A stretch of DNA of 64,000 bases, from the NCBI GenBank assembly GCA_040902655.1, contig JBBDWV010000052.1:81503-145502 (forward strand). Direction: 5' to 3'. The translations under genes were made by a program, and so were the position numbers. The notes under the pieces are model-generated. The model was not told the DNA's origin and searched no databases. It worked only from the letters and a program-made list of their open reading frames with translations. Each line of letters starts with the position of its first letter. The stretch's first letter is position 1. This DNA comes from Mycobacteriales bacterium. GTDB lineage: Bacteria > Actinomycetota > Actinomycetes > Mycobacteriales > SCTD01. Below, piece by piece: positions 57,107-64,000 of the stretch.

Positions 57107-57889
57107 TCAGCCGGCCAGTGCGGCGAGCACGTCGTCGTGCAGCGGCCCGTTGCTGCAGACGACGCTCCCGCCGTCCGGCCGGGCGATCCCCGACAGGTCG
57201 GTGAAGCGGCCGCCGGCCTCCTCGACCAGCACCTGCAACGGTGCCAGGTCCCACAGCGAGACCTCCGGCTCGAAGGAGGCGTCGACGGCGCCCTCGGCGA
57301 CCATCACGTGCGACCAGAAGTCGCCGTACGCCCGGGTCCGCCACGCGGCGCGCGACAGCTGCAGCAGGCCGGGCAGCCGCCCCTGCTGCTCCCAGCCGGT
57401 CAGTGAGGAGTACGACAGGGAGGCGTCGGCGAGCGCGCTGACGGCGCTGACCCGCAGCGGCCGGGCCTGCGCCAGTGACCCGCCGGCGAAGGCGCCCAGG
57501 CCGCGGGCGGCCCACCAGCGCCGGCCGAGGGCCGGTGCGCTGACCACCCCGGCGGTGACCACACCGTCCTCCTGCAGGGCGATCAGCGACGCCCACACCG
57601 GGACACCCCGGACGAAGTTCTTGGTGCCGTCGATCGGGTCGACCACCCATCGCCGCGGCCCGGTGCCCGTCTCGCCGTCCTCCTCGCCGAGCACCGCGTC
57701 ACCGGGCCGGCTGGCGGCCAGCCGCGCGCGCAGCACCTGCTCGACGGCGACGTCGGCGTCGCTGACCGGTGTCAGATCCGGCTTGGACCGTACGGCCAGG
57801 TCGAGCGCGCCGAAGCGCGCGACGGTGATGGCGTCGGCGGCATCGGCCAGCTCGTGGGCCAGCGCCAGGTCGGCGGCGAGGCTGCTCAT
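57107..57889 (-). CDS. Inositol monophosphatase family phosphatase, histidinol-phosphatase (HisN)-like
   Basis: A 260-residue Mg-dependent phosphatase. It has the metal motif VVDPIDGTKNFVRGVP (about residues 85-100), the preceding EED site in AVLGEEDGE, and the distal motif ASFEPEVSLWDLAPLQVLVEEAGG. The start block SKPDLTPVSDADVAVEQVLR is that of actinomycete HisN proteins, which remove phosphate from histidinol phosphate. Inositol phosphatase is an alternative. It begins 28 bases after the ketoacyl synthase stop on the same strand. Confidence 0.85.
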   Translation of the reverse strand: MSSLAADLALAHELADAADAITVARFGALDLAVRSKPDLTPVSDADVAVEQVLRARLAASRPGDAVLGEEDGETGTGPRRWVVDPIDGTKNFVRGVPVWASLIALQEDGVVTAGVVSAPALGRRWWAARGLGAFAGGSLAQARPLRVSAVSALADASLSYSSLTGWEQQGRLPGLLQLSRAAWRTRAYGDFWSHVMVAEGAVDASFEPEVSLWDLAPLQVLVEEAGGRFTDLSGIARPDGGSVVCSNGPLHDDVLAALAG

Positions 57890-57917
57890 GAGCGGGGGGA
57901 CGGCGACCGGCCACGGC

Positions 57918-59099
57918 TCATGCGGGGCCCAGCACCAGCGAGCCGTTGTGACCGCCGAAGCCGAAGGAGTTGCTGATCGTGGGCCCGGGCTGCCAGGCCC
58001 GCGGCTCGAGCACGACGTCGAGCTCGAGCTCCGGGTCGACGGTGGTGGTGCCCATCGTGGGCGGCAGTTCGCGGTGCACGAACGACAACAGCACGCTGGC
58101 CGCCTCGAGCGCCCCCGCGGCACCCAGACCGTGGCCGGTGACGCCCTTGATGCTCGACACCGGGACGGCGCCCGCGCCGAAGACGGTGCGGACGGCCGCG
58201 GCCTCTGCGGCGTCGTTCAGCGGCGTGGAGGTGCCGTGGGCGTTGACGGCGCGGATGTCGCCGGGCTGGAGCTCGGCGTCCTCGAGTGCCAGGCGCATGC
58301 AGGCCGCGGCCCCGGCCCCGCCGGGGGAGGGGGCGGTGATGTGGTGGGCGTCGCAGGTGGAGGCGGCGCCCAGCACCTCGCCGTAGACCCGGGCGCCCCG
58401 GGCGAGCGCTGCCGCACGCTCCTCGAGCACGAGAACGGCGGCGCCCTCGGCGATGCAGAAGCCGTCCCGGCCGGTGTCGAACGGCCGGGACAAACCGGTC
58501 CTGGACAGCGCGGTCATGACGGTGAAGGCCGCCACCGTCGTCGGTGTCATGGAGGATTCCGCGCCACCCGCGAGCACCACGTCGCACCGGCCGTCGGCCA
58601 CCATCCGGGCGCCCGCCGCGACAGAGTGGGTGCCCGCGGCACACGCCGTCGTGAGCGTCTCCGACGGCCCCTGGAAGCCGTACCGCAGGGACACCGCGGC
58701 GGCGCCGGCGTTGGGCATGACCATCGGGATGGTGAAGGGCGAGACGCGGCCGGGCCCGCGTGCGGCCAGCACCCCGACCTGCGTCTCGAGCGTGCCGACC
58801 CCGCCGATGCCGGTGCCCAGCTGCACCCCGACCCGCGGGGCGGGGACGTCCGGCACACCGCCGCAGTCGTCGAGGGCGAGCTGCGCCGCGACCACCGCGA
58901 GCTGGGTGAAGCGGTCGAGGTGCCGGGCCTGCTTGGCGGACAGCCACGGTGCCGGGTCGAAGTCCTCGACCGTCCGCTCCCGACGGTCGGCGGGCGGCGT
59001 CGCCAGCCCCTTCCAGAACGCCTCGAGGCCGGTGCCGCCGGGGGAGAGGACGCCGAGACCGGTGACGACCACGCGCCGCGGCGCGGGTGTGGCCCGCAT
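57918..59099 (-). CDS. Beta-ketoacyl-ACP synthase (FabF-like)
   Basis: A 393-residue condensing enzyme of the KAS I/II group. The active-site cysteine lies in TLTTACAAGTHSVAAG. The histidines are in NAHGTSTPLND and KGVTGHGLGAAGA, and the end is ISNSFGFGGHNGSLVLG. The enzyme elongates an acyl chain on ACP. The start is at ATG 59099, overlapping the ACP stop by one base (TGATG), so ACP and synthase are coupled. No ketoreductase or acyltransferase is adjacent, so it is either a FAS accessory or part of a small specialised pathway. Confidence 0.9.
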   Translation of the reverse strand: MRATPAPRRVVVTGLGVLSPGGTGLEAFWKGLATPPADRRERTVEDFDPAPWLSAKQARHLDRFTQLAVVAAQLALDDCGGVPDVPAPRVGVQLGTGIGGVGTLETQVGVLAARGPGRVSPFTIPMVMPNAGAAAVSLRYGFQGPSETLTTACAAGTHSVAAGARMVADGRCDVVLAGGAESSMTPTTVAAFTVMTALSRTGLSRPFDTGRDGFCIAEGAAVLVLEERAAALARGARVYGEVLGAASTCDAHHITAPSPGGAGAAACMRLALEDAELQPGDIRAVNAHGTSTPLNDAAEAAAVRTVFGAGAVPVSSIKGVTGHGLGAAGALEAASVLLSFVHRELPPTMGTTTVDPELELDVVLEPRAWQPGPTISNSFGFGGHNGSLVLGPA

Positions 59100-59356
59100 C
59101 AGGCCTGTCGTTTCGTACCGAGTCGGCGCACCAGTTCGTCGACCATGCCGTAGGTCCGGACGTACTCCCAGGCGTCCTCGGGCAGCGAGATGCCGAAGGC
59201 GTCCTCGATCGTCATGCCCCACTCGATGGCGCCGAGGCTGTCGACGCCCAGGTCGTCGGTGAGCACCGCGTCGGGCCGCAACTCCGCCGGCGGGACCGAG
59301 AGCTGCTCGGCCGACAGCGTCAGCAGCCGGGCCGACACGTCGTCGGGCGTGCTCAC
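59099..59356 (-). CDS. Acyl carrier protein (minus strand)
   Basis: An 85-residue carrier protein with phosphopantetheine serine in DDLGVDSLGAIEWGM (residue about 41) and the acidic helix IEDAFGISLPEDAWEYVRT. It precedes the ketoacyl synthase and is its likely partner. GTG start at 59356, 103 bases from the start of a second ACP on the other strand. The C-terminus RRLGTKRQA is basic. Confidence 0.88.
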   Translation of the reverse strand: MSTPDDVSARLLTLSAEQLSVPPAELRPDAVLTDDLGVDSLGAIEWGMTIEDAFGISLPEDAWEYVRTYGMVDELVRRLGTKRQA

Positions 59357-59459
59357 GAGGCCTGCACGATCGCCTTCACGACAGCAGAGCCTAGATGCGG
59401 ACCCGCCCGGATCGCCCGCCGGACCGCTGCGGGGGCCTGCTCGGCTACGTTGCGCCTCC

Positions 59460-59729
59460 ATGGAGCGCTCCGAGGTGTTGCAGGTCCTGCGGGACAAGGC
59501 GGTCGAGCTGCTCGAGGTCGAGGCCGACCAGGTGCAGGAGGACAAATCCTTCGTCGAGGACCTGCAGGTCGACTCGCTGTCCCTGGTGGAGTTCACGATG
59601 GAACTCGAGGACACCCTCGGGATAGAACTGCCCGAGGAGGAGTTGAGCGGGCTGAGGACGATCGGGGCCTTCGTCGACCTCATCGCGGCCAGGACCAGCT
59701 CCGGCTCACCCGCCGACCCGACCCGCTGA
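59460..59729 (+). CDS. Acyl carrier protein (plus strand)
   Basis: An 89-residue carrier protein with serine in EDLQVDSLSLVEFTM (about residue 39) and acidic helix LEDTLGIELPEEELSG, followed by IGAFVDLI. Its tail SSGSPADPTR runs into a DNA repeat. It differs strongly from the ACP on the other strand and precedes an acyl-CoA dehydrogenase-like gene, which could act on its acyl chain. Start at ATG 59460, weak ribosome site. Confidence 0.87.
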   Translation: MERSEVLQVLRDKAVELLEVEADQVQEDKSFVEDLQVDSLSLVEFTMELEDTLGIELPEEELSGLRTIGAFVDLIAARTSSGSPADPTR

Positions 59730-59775
59730 CCCGACCCGACCCGCTGACCCGACCGGACCCGCCGACCCGACGCTG
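59708..59775 (+). repeat. Tandem repeat of an 18-bp unit (CGCTGACCCGACCCGACC)
   Basis: Three to four imperfect 18-bp units, overlapping the last codons and stop of the ACP gene and the 100-base spacer to the next gene. Similar to the arrays at 52543 and 56363 in size and placement next to a stop codon. Confidence 0.7.
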
Positions 59776-59828
59776 CCGGCTGCCTGCTCGTTCGGCGCGT
59801 GGGTCGGCCGGAACCTAGGCTTGCCCGG

Positions 59829-60908
59829 GTGACCACCGTGACCCCCGTCCGGGCGGTGGAGCTGGCCCGCTCCCTCGCCGACTCGCTGCTGCGCCCCCAG
59901 GCCGAGCAGGTCGATCGCACCGTCGTCCCGCGTTCGCACCTCGATGCCTGGGGCAGCGCCGGCCTGCTCGGCCTGGCCGGACCCCCGGCGTACGGCGGCG
60001 GCGGCGCGCCGGCGCAGGTGGGGCGCGAGGTGACCGAGCTGCTGGCCGGCGCGTGCGGCGCGACCTGGTTCGTCGCCACCCAGCACGCCATGCCGCTCGG
60101 CACCGTCGCGGCGTCCACGAACGACGCGCTGAAGCAGCGGCTGCTGCGCGGGCTGTGCACCGGCCGGCTGCTGTCCGGGGTGGCGGTGGCGCACCTGCGC
60201 CGGCCCGGACCGGCGGCCGTCACCGCGACCCGCACCGACGGCGGCTGGCGCTTCGACGGCCACGTCGGGTGGATGACCAGCTGGGGGATCTGCGACGTCT
60301 TCCTGCTCGCCGGCGTCTCGGCCGACGGCGAGGCGGTCCTGGCCATGGTGCCCGCGTGCGAGGGTGCCGGCCTCACCGCCTCGGCGCCGATGCAGCTCGC
60401 CGCGATGTCGGCCACCGGCACGGTCACCCTCGAGCTGTCCGGCTTCCCGGTGGCCGATGCCGACGTCGCGACCGTGCTGCCGGCCGTGGACTGGCTGGCG
60501 GTGGATGCCGCCAAGACCGCCAACGCGAGCCCGCACACCTTCGGCCTGCAGCGCGAGGCGGTGCGGCGGCTGGCCGGGACGGCCTCGCGCCGCGACGACG
60601 GCACCGCCGCGGCGCTGGCGCAGCAGCTGGGGCGTGAGGGCGAGCGGCTGCGCCGGGTGGCGTACACGCTGATCGACGACGTCCCGGTACAGGAGCGGAT
60701 CGAGGACCGGCTGGGCGTACGCGCCGTCTCGCTCGAGCTCGCCGTCCGCACCACGACCGCGCTGGTCGCGGCGACCGGCGGCTCGGCCATGGCGCTGGAC
60801 GCCGCTCCGCAGCGGCTGATGCGTGAGGCCGTCTTCCAGCTGGTGCAGGCGCAGACCGCGCCGATCCGCGAGGCGACGCTGCAGCTGCTCCGGGAGCTCG
60901 GAGCGTGA
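59829..60908 (+). CDS. Acyl-CoA dehydrogenase-like protein
   Basis: A 359-residue protein with the acyl-CoA dehydrogenase fold: N-terminal helices (RSHLDAWGSAGLLGLAGPPAYGG), a central beta domain (GGWRFDGHVGWMTSWGICDVFLLAG) and C-terminal helices ending LMREAVFQLVQAQTAPIREATLQLL. The FAD-contact WITN/S type motif is changed to WMTSWG, and no clear catalytic glutamate block is visible. It may oxidise an ACP-bound chain from the gene before it, or act as a flavin monooxygenase-like member. It starts at GTG 59829; its stop overlaps the aldolase start (GTGA). Confidence 0.8.
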   Translation: MTTVTPVRAVELARSLADSLLRPQAEQVDRTVVPRSHLDAWGSAGLLGLAGPPAYGGGGAPAQVGREVTELLAGACGATWFVATQHAMPLGTVAASTNDALKQRLLRGLCTGRLLSGVAVAHLRRPGPAAVTATRTDGGWRFDGHVGWMTSWGICDVFLLAGVSADGEAVLAMVPACEGAGLTASAPMQLAAMSATGTVTLELSGFPVADADVATVLPAVDWLAVDAAKTANASPHTFGLQREAVRRLAGTASRRDDGTAAALAQQLGREGERLRRVAYTLIDDVPVQERIEDRLGVRAVSLELAVRTTTALVAATGGSAMALDAAPQRLMREAVFQLVQAQTAPIREATLQLLRELGA

Positions 60909-61555
60909 CGCCGGACCTGGTCGGGCAGCTGATCGCGGTCGGCCGCAAGGCCGTCTCCGCCGGACTGGTCATCGGCTCCGGCGGGAACCTGTCGGCCCGC
61001 GTCCCGGGCGCCGACGAGTGCCTGATCACCTGCTCGGGCAGCGCGCTGGACGAGCTGACGCCGGAGCAGTTCTCACTGGTGGGGATCGCCGACGGCCGGG
61101 TGCGCGACGGCCACCCCGTGCCCAGCAGCGAGGTGCCGCTGCACCTCGCGACCTACCGGGTCCGCCCGGACGCCAACGCGCTGGTCCACCTGCACCCGCA
61201 GATCTCGGTGCTGCTGGACGCCCTCGGCCATCCGGTCCGGCTGCTCACGATCGACCACGCCTACTACGTGCGCGAGGTCCGGTCGACGCCCTTTCTCCAG
61301 AGCGGCACACCGGAGCTGGCCGAGGCGGGGGCGCAGGCCGTGGCCGACGGCTGCAACTGCGTGATCCTGGGCCACCACGGCTGCTCCGTCGTCGCTGACA
61401 CCGTCGAGCTGGCGTGGAAGCGGGCCAGCAACCTCGAGGAGGCGGCCCGTGCGACGCTGACGATGCTTCAGCTCGGCGACACCACGACGGCCTGCCCGCC
61501 CTCCTACCTCGAGACGATCCGGGCCGGCGAAGCCGCCGCCCGGGCGGGTCACTGA
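60905..61555 (+). CDS. Class II aldolase/adducin family protein
   Basis: A 216-residue aldolase of the fuculose-phosphate/ribulose-phosphate epimerase type. It has the start block SGGNLSARVPG, zinc ligands in ALVHLHPQIS (two His) and GHHGCSVVADTVELAWKRA, and SSEVPLHLATYRVRPDA. It cleaves or epimerises a phosphorylated sugar or sugar acid. It is followed by a FGGY kinase one base later and by a dehydrogenase, so a short sugar pathway is likely. Confidence 0.88.
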   Translation: MTPDLVGQLIAVGRKAVSAGLVIGSGGNLSARVPGADECLITCSGSALDELTPEQFSLVGIADGRVRDGHPVPSSEVPLHLATYRVRPDANALVHLHPQISVLLDALGHPVRLLTIDHAYYVREVRSTPFLQSGTPELAEAGAQAVADGCNCVILGHHGCSVVADTVELAWKRASNLEEAARATLTMLQLGDTTTACPPSYLETIRAGEAAARAGH

Positions 61556-61556
61556 C

Positions 61557-62954
61557 GTGCAACTGGTCGCCGGGCTCGACGTCGGCGGCTCCTCCGTCAA
61601 GGCGTGGGTCGCCGACCTCGAGGGCGGGGTGCACGCCGAGGCGGTGCGCACCCTCCCGTCCGTCCGGCCGGCGCCGTACCGCGTCGAGTTCGAGCCGGCG
61701 GTCTGGGAGGAGGCCTGCCGGGGCGCGCTCGGCGCCACCGTCGCGGCCGCGCCGGCCGGCGACTGGCTCGGCGTGACGGTCTCGACGCTGCGCCAGGGTT
61801 TCGTGCTGCTGGACCGGGCCGGCGAGGTGCTCGGCAACGGCGTGCTCAACAGCGACCGGCGCGGCGGCCCGTACGCCGGCGTGCTCACCGGGACGCACGA
61901 GCTGACCGGCCACTGGCCGGCGCCCGAGCTGACCCTGCCCAAGCTGCTCGCGGTCCGCGAGCAGGAGCCCGGCCGCTGGGCCGCGACGACCCGGGTGCTG
62001 TTCCTGCACGACTGGCTGGTCGCCCGGATGACCGGCGTCCACGCGACCGAGATCTCGTACGCCTGCGCGGGAGCGATGGCCGACGTCCCGGCGCGCACCT
62101 GGGCACTCGACCTGCTGGAGGACACCGGCATCGGGGCGTCGCTGCTGGCCCCCGTGGTCGAGTCCGGCACGGTCGTCGGCGAGCTGCGCGCGGGGTGGGG
62201 GCTGCCGGCGACGCTGCCGGTCGTCGCGGGCTGCGGCGACACGCAGCTGGCCGCGATGGGCGTCGGCGGCCTCGGTGACGGCGTGCTCACCGTCGTCGCG
62301 GGCTCGTCCACGCCCGTGCAGGCCGCGACGGCCGCTCCCGTCCGCGACCCGCTCGGCCGGCCGTGGGTGTCGACGCACGCCGCGCCCGACCTGTGGGCGG
62401 TGGAGGGCAATGCCGGTTATCCCGGGACGTTCTCCGGCTGGTGGGCGGCGCTCGCTCCCGGCGACGGCCCCCGCCGGGGGCACGGCTTGACGGCGGTCAC
62501 TGCCGCGCCCTACTGGTCGCAGGAGACGTGGGAGCACAAGCCGCCGGTGTCGCTGCTGGGACTGCGGCCGGACACCAGCGCCGGCGACGTGCAGGCCGCA
62601 CTGCTGGAGGCGCACGCCTTCGCGGTGCGGGGCAACGTGGAGGACCTCGAGCGGGCGCTCGGCGGGCCGGCCGCTGCGGTGGTGGTCTGCGGTGGCGCGG
62701 CGGCCGACGGACGCCTCCCGACCCTGCTCGCCGAGGTGCTCGGACGCGACGTGCACCACGCGCGGGGCGCGTCGGGTGCCGCCGCCGCCGGTGCCCTGCT
62801 GGTCGCTCGGGCGGTCGGGGCGCACACGCACCCGCCGGCCCTGCCGGAGTCGGTGTGCGCTGCCGGGGACAGCTCGTCGTGGGACGAGCAGTACGACCGG
62901 TGGTGCGCCACGCATGCCGCGCTGCGAGCCGCCCTTCCGGACGGCGGCTCATGA
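61557..62954 (+). CDS. FGGY-family carbohydrate kinase
   Basis: A 465-residue sugar kinase. The N-terminal actin-like phosphate loop is AGLDVGGSSVKAWVADL. The second lobe has VVAGCGDTQLAAMGVGGLGDGVLTVVAGSSTPV, and VVCGGAAADGRLPTLLAEVLGRDV is the terminal FGGY-type signature. It phosphorylates a sugar such as xylulose, ribulose or fuculose, giving substrate for the aldolase upstream. GTG start two bases after the aldolase stop; its stop overlaps the dehydrogenase start (ATGA). Confidence 0.9.
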   Translation: MQLVAGLDVGGSSVKAWVADLEGGVHAEAVRTLPSVRPAPYRVEFEPAVWEEACRGALGATVAAAPAGDWLGVTVSTLRQGFVLLDRAGEVLGNGVLNSDRRGGPYAGVLTGTHELTGHWPAPELTLPKLLAVREQEPGRWAATTRVLFLHDWLVARMTGVHATEISYACAGAMADVPARTWALDLLEDTGIGASLLAPVVESGTVVGELRAGWGLPATLPVVAGCGDTQLAAMGVGGLGDGVLTVVAGSSTPVQAATAAPVRDPLGRPWVSTHAAPDLWAVEGNAGYPGTFSGWWAALAPGDGPRRGHGLTAVTAAPYWSQETWEHKPPVSLLGLRPDTSAGDVQAALLEAHAFAVRGNVEDLERALGGPAAAVVVCGGAAADGRLPTLLAEVLGRDVHHARGASGAAAAGALLVARAVGAHTHPPALPESVCAAGDSSSWDEQYDRWCATHAALRAALPDGGS

Positions 62955-63898
62955 GGGCGCTGGTGACCGCCGAGCTGATGGACGAGGGTGCGCAGCGGCT
63001 GACGGCCCTTGGTTACGACGTCGTGCGGGCCGGCTGGGGGACGACCCGGCAGGCGCTCGACCGGGACGCCTACGTGGCGGCGGCCGTGGGCACACAGCTG
63101 CTCGTCACCGAGATCGAGGCGGTCGACGAGTACGTGCTGGAGGCGCTGCCGGCGGTCCGGCTCGTGGCGACCGCCCGCGGCGGTCCGGTCAACGTCGACC
63201 TGGCCGCGTGCGCCGCGCGCGGCATCCCGGTGGTGTTCACGCCGGCGCGCAACGCCGACTCGGTGGCGGACTTCGTCCTCGGTCTGCTGCTGTCGCTCAG
63301 CCGCCGGATCAGCGCCGCCGAGCAGCACCTGCGCAGCGAGGGCTGGCACGTCGGCGGCGAGCTGCCGTACCTGCACTTCCGGGGCCGGGAGCTGGCCGGA
63401 CTGGTGCTGGGGCTGGTGGGCCACGGTGCCGTCGGGCAGCGCGTGGCGCAGCGCGCCCGAGACGGCTTCGGCATGCGCGTGCTGTTCACCGATCCGGTCG
63501 TCCGGGGCTCGATTCCGCTCGACGACCTGCTGCGCGCCTGCGACATCGTGTCGCTGCACTGCCCGCGCTCCCCGCAGACCGAGCGGCTGTTGGACGCGCG
63601 CAGGATCGGCCTGCTGCGACCGGGTGCGCTGCTGGTGAACACGGCGGGCGGCGGCATCGTGGACGAACAAGCCCTGGTCGCGGCACTCGAGCAGGGTCGC
63701 CTGGGCGGCGCGGCGCTGGACGTCTTCGCGAGCGAGCCGCTGCCGCGTGACTCCCCGCTGCTGACTGCGCCGAACCTGCTGCTGACGCCGCATCTGGCCG
63801 GAGCCGCCCTGGACGTCGTGCGCCACCACACGGACATGATCTGCGGCGATGTGGAGCGCTGGCACCGCGGCGAACCGCTGGTGCACCGGGCGGTCTAG
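62951..63898 (+). CDS. D-2-hydroxyacid dehydrogenase (phosphoglycerate dehydrogenase-like)
   Basis: A 315-residue NAD-dependent D-2-hydroxyacid dehydrogenase. It has the glycine motif LGLVGHGAVGQRVAQRA (about residues 153-169), catalytic Arg in VATARGGPVNVDL, LVNTAGGGIVDEQALVAAL, the Glu in FASEPLP and the His in LLLTPHLAGAA. A 2-hydroxyacid or 2-keto sugar acid is the probable substrate. The last gene of the coupled group aldolase-kinase-dehydrogenase. Confidence 0.9.
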   Translation: MRALVTAELMDEGAQRLTALGYDVVRAGWGTTRQALDRDAYVAAAVGTQLLVTEIEAVDEYVLEALPAVRLVATARGGPVNVDLAACAARGIPVVFTPARNADSVADFVLGLLLSLSRRISAAEQHLRSEGWHVGGELPYLHFRGRELAGLVLGLVGHGAVGQRVAQRARDGFGMRVLFTDPVVRGSIPLDDLLRACDIVSLHCPRSPQTERLLDARRIGLLRPGALLVNTAGGGIVDEQALVAALEQGRLGGAALDVFASEPLPRDSPLLTAPNLLLTPHLAGAALDVVRHHTDMICGDVERWHRGEPLVHRAV

Positions 63899-63947
63899 GC
63901 TGCCCGGCGGGGCCGGAGACCAGCGCAGACGCGCAGGAGGATCACAG

Positions 63948-64000
63948 ATGCAGCCGTTCGTCCTCAACGCGCGTGGGCGGGTCGTCTTTCCCTCGAACTT
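63948..64000 (+). CDS. Start of a gene cut by the window edge
   Basis: ATG at 63948 with CAGGAGGATCACAG upstream, a strong ribosome site; the visible start reads MQPFVLNARGRVVFPSN. Too short to identify. Fifty bases after the dehydrogenase stop, so it may be in the same operon. Confidence 0.6.
   Translation, partial: MQPFVLNARGRVVFPSN

Noticed and set aside
1-64000. tRNA, rRNA, CRISPR arrays and insertion-sequence transposases
   Set aside because: None was seen on reading; repeats found are short tandem or inverted arrays without spacer-repeat structure, and no transposase gene is present.

Overview
The window is high-GC DNA with dense genes, many GTG starts, frequent 1-4 base start/stop overlaps and lipoprotein-type binding proteins. 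This fits an actinomycete. The housekeeping block at the right (HU, purine nucleoside phosphorylase, RF3, SecD-SecF fusion, NhaP2-type antiporter, MsrA) is consistent with Geodermatophilaceae or a relative, but that family-level guess is weak.

Region 1 (1 to about 41.3 kb) is a catabolic and transport island built from repeated gene modules. It has three ThDP-dependent synthase/decarboxylase-like enzymes (57, 2564, 16223), two isochorismatase-fold hydrolases beside two of them (one broken), and two ABC importers with family-1 lipoprotein binding proteins, fused two-module permeases and closely matching ATPases (7126-12524; 27106-30053 plus 34353). It also has three bicupin (gentisate dioxygenase-like) proteins, two EutA-like ASKHA proteins, a TRIP13/Pch2-like AAA+ ATPase, four intact major facilitator permeases or hydrolase/transport accessory genes, and an acyl-CoA pathway (enolase-superfamily enzyme, NDP-forming CoA ligase, beta-hydroxyacid dehydrogenase, thiolase-like protein with DUF35 partner). 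The likely theme is uptake and breakdown of an organic or aromatic acid. The substrate cannot be read from the sequence.

The island shows duplication and decay. There are remnants of a binding protein (15388), an ATPase tail plus a facilitator gene (26519), a facilitator tail (37529) and a EutA-like gene (22422). Two loci once held the same convergent pair (facilitator then EutA-like gene), and each has kept a different member. Seven copies of an 11-bp palindrome-like motif, consensus TGGTNNNACCA, lie in gaps upstream of island genes and suggest one shared regulon. The only regulator gene seen is an IclR-type gene at 40591.

Region 2 (about 41.3-56.9 kb) is more ordinary: LLM flavin oxidoreductase, HU (apparently using a CTG start), PNP, a sensor-like protein, thioesterase, a 21-residue membrane peptide, RF3, SecDF, antiporter, MsrA, a membrane protein and an acyl-CoA dehydrogenase. 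Several intergenic gaps hold short tandem or inverted repeats.

Region 3 (57.1-64 kb) has a HisN-like phosphatase with a ketoacyl synthase and an acyl carrier protein, facing a second acyl carrier protein and an acyl-CoA-dehydrogenase-like gene. A sugar-acid type operon follows (class II aldolase, FGGY kinase, 2-hydroxyacid dehydrogenase), and the last gene runs off the edge.
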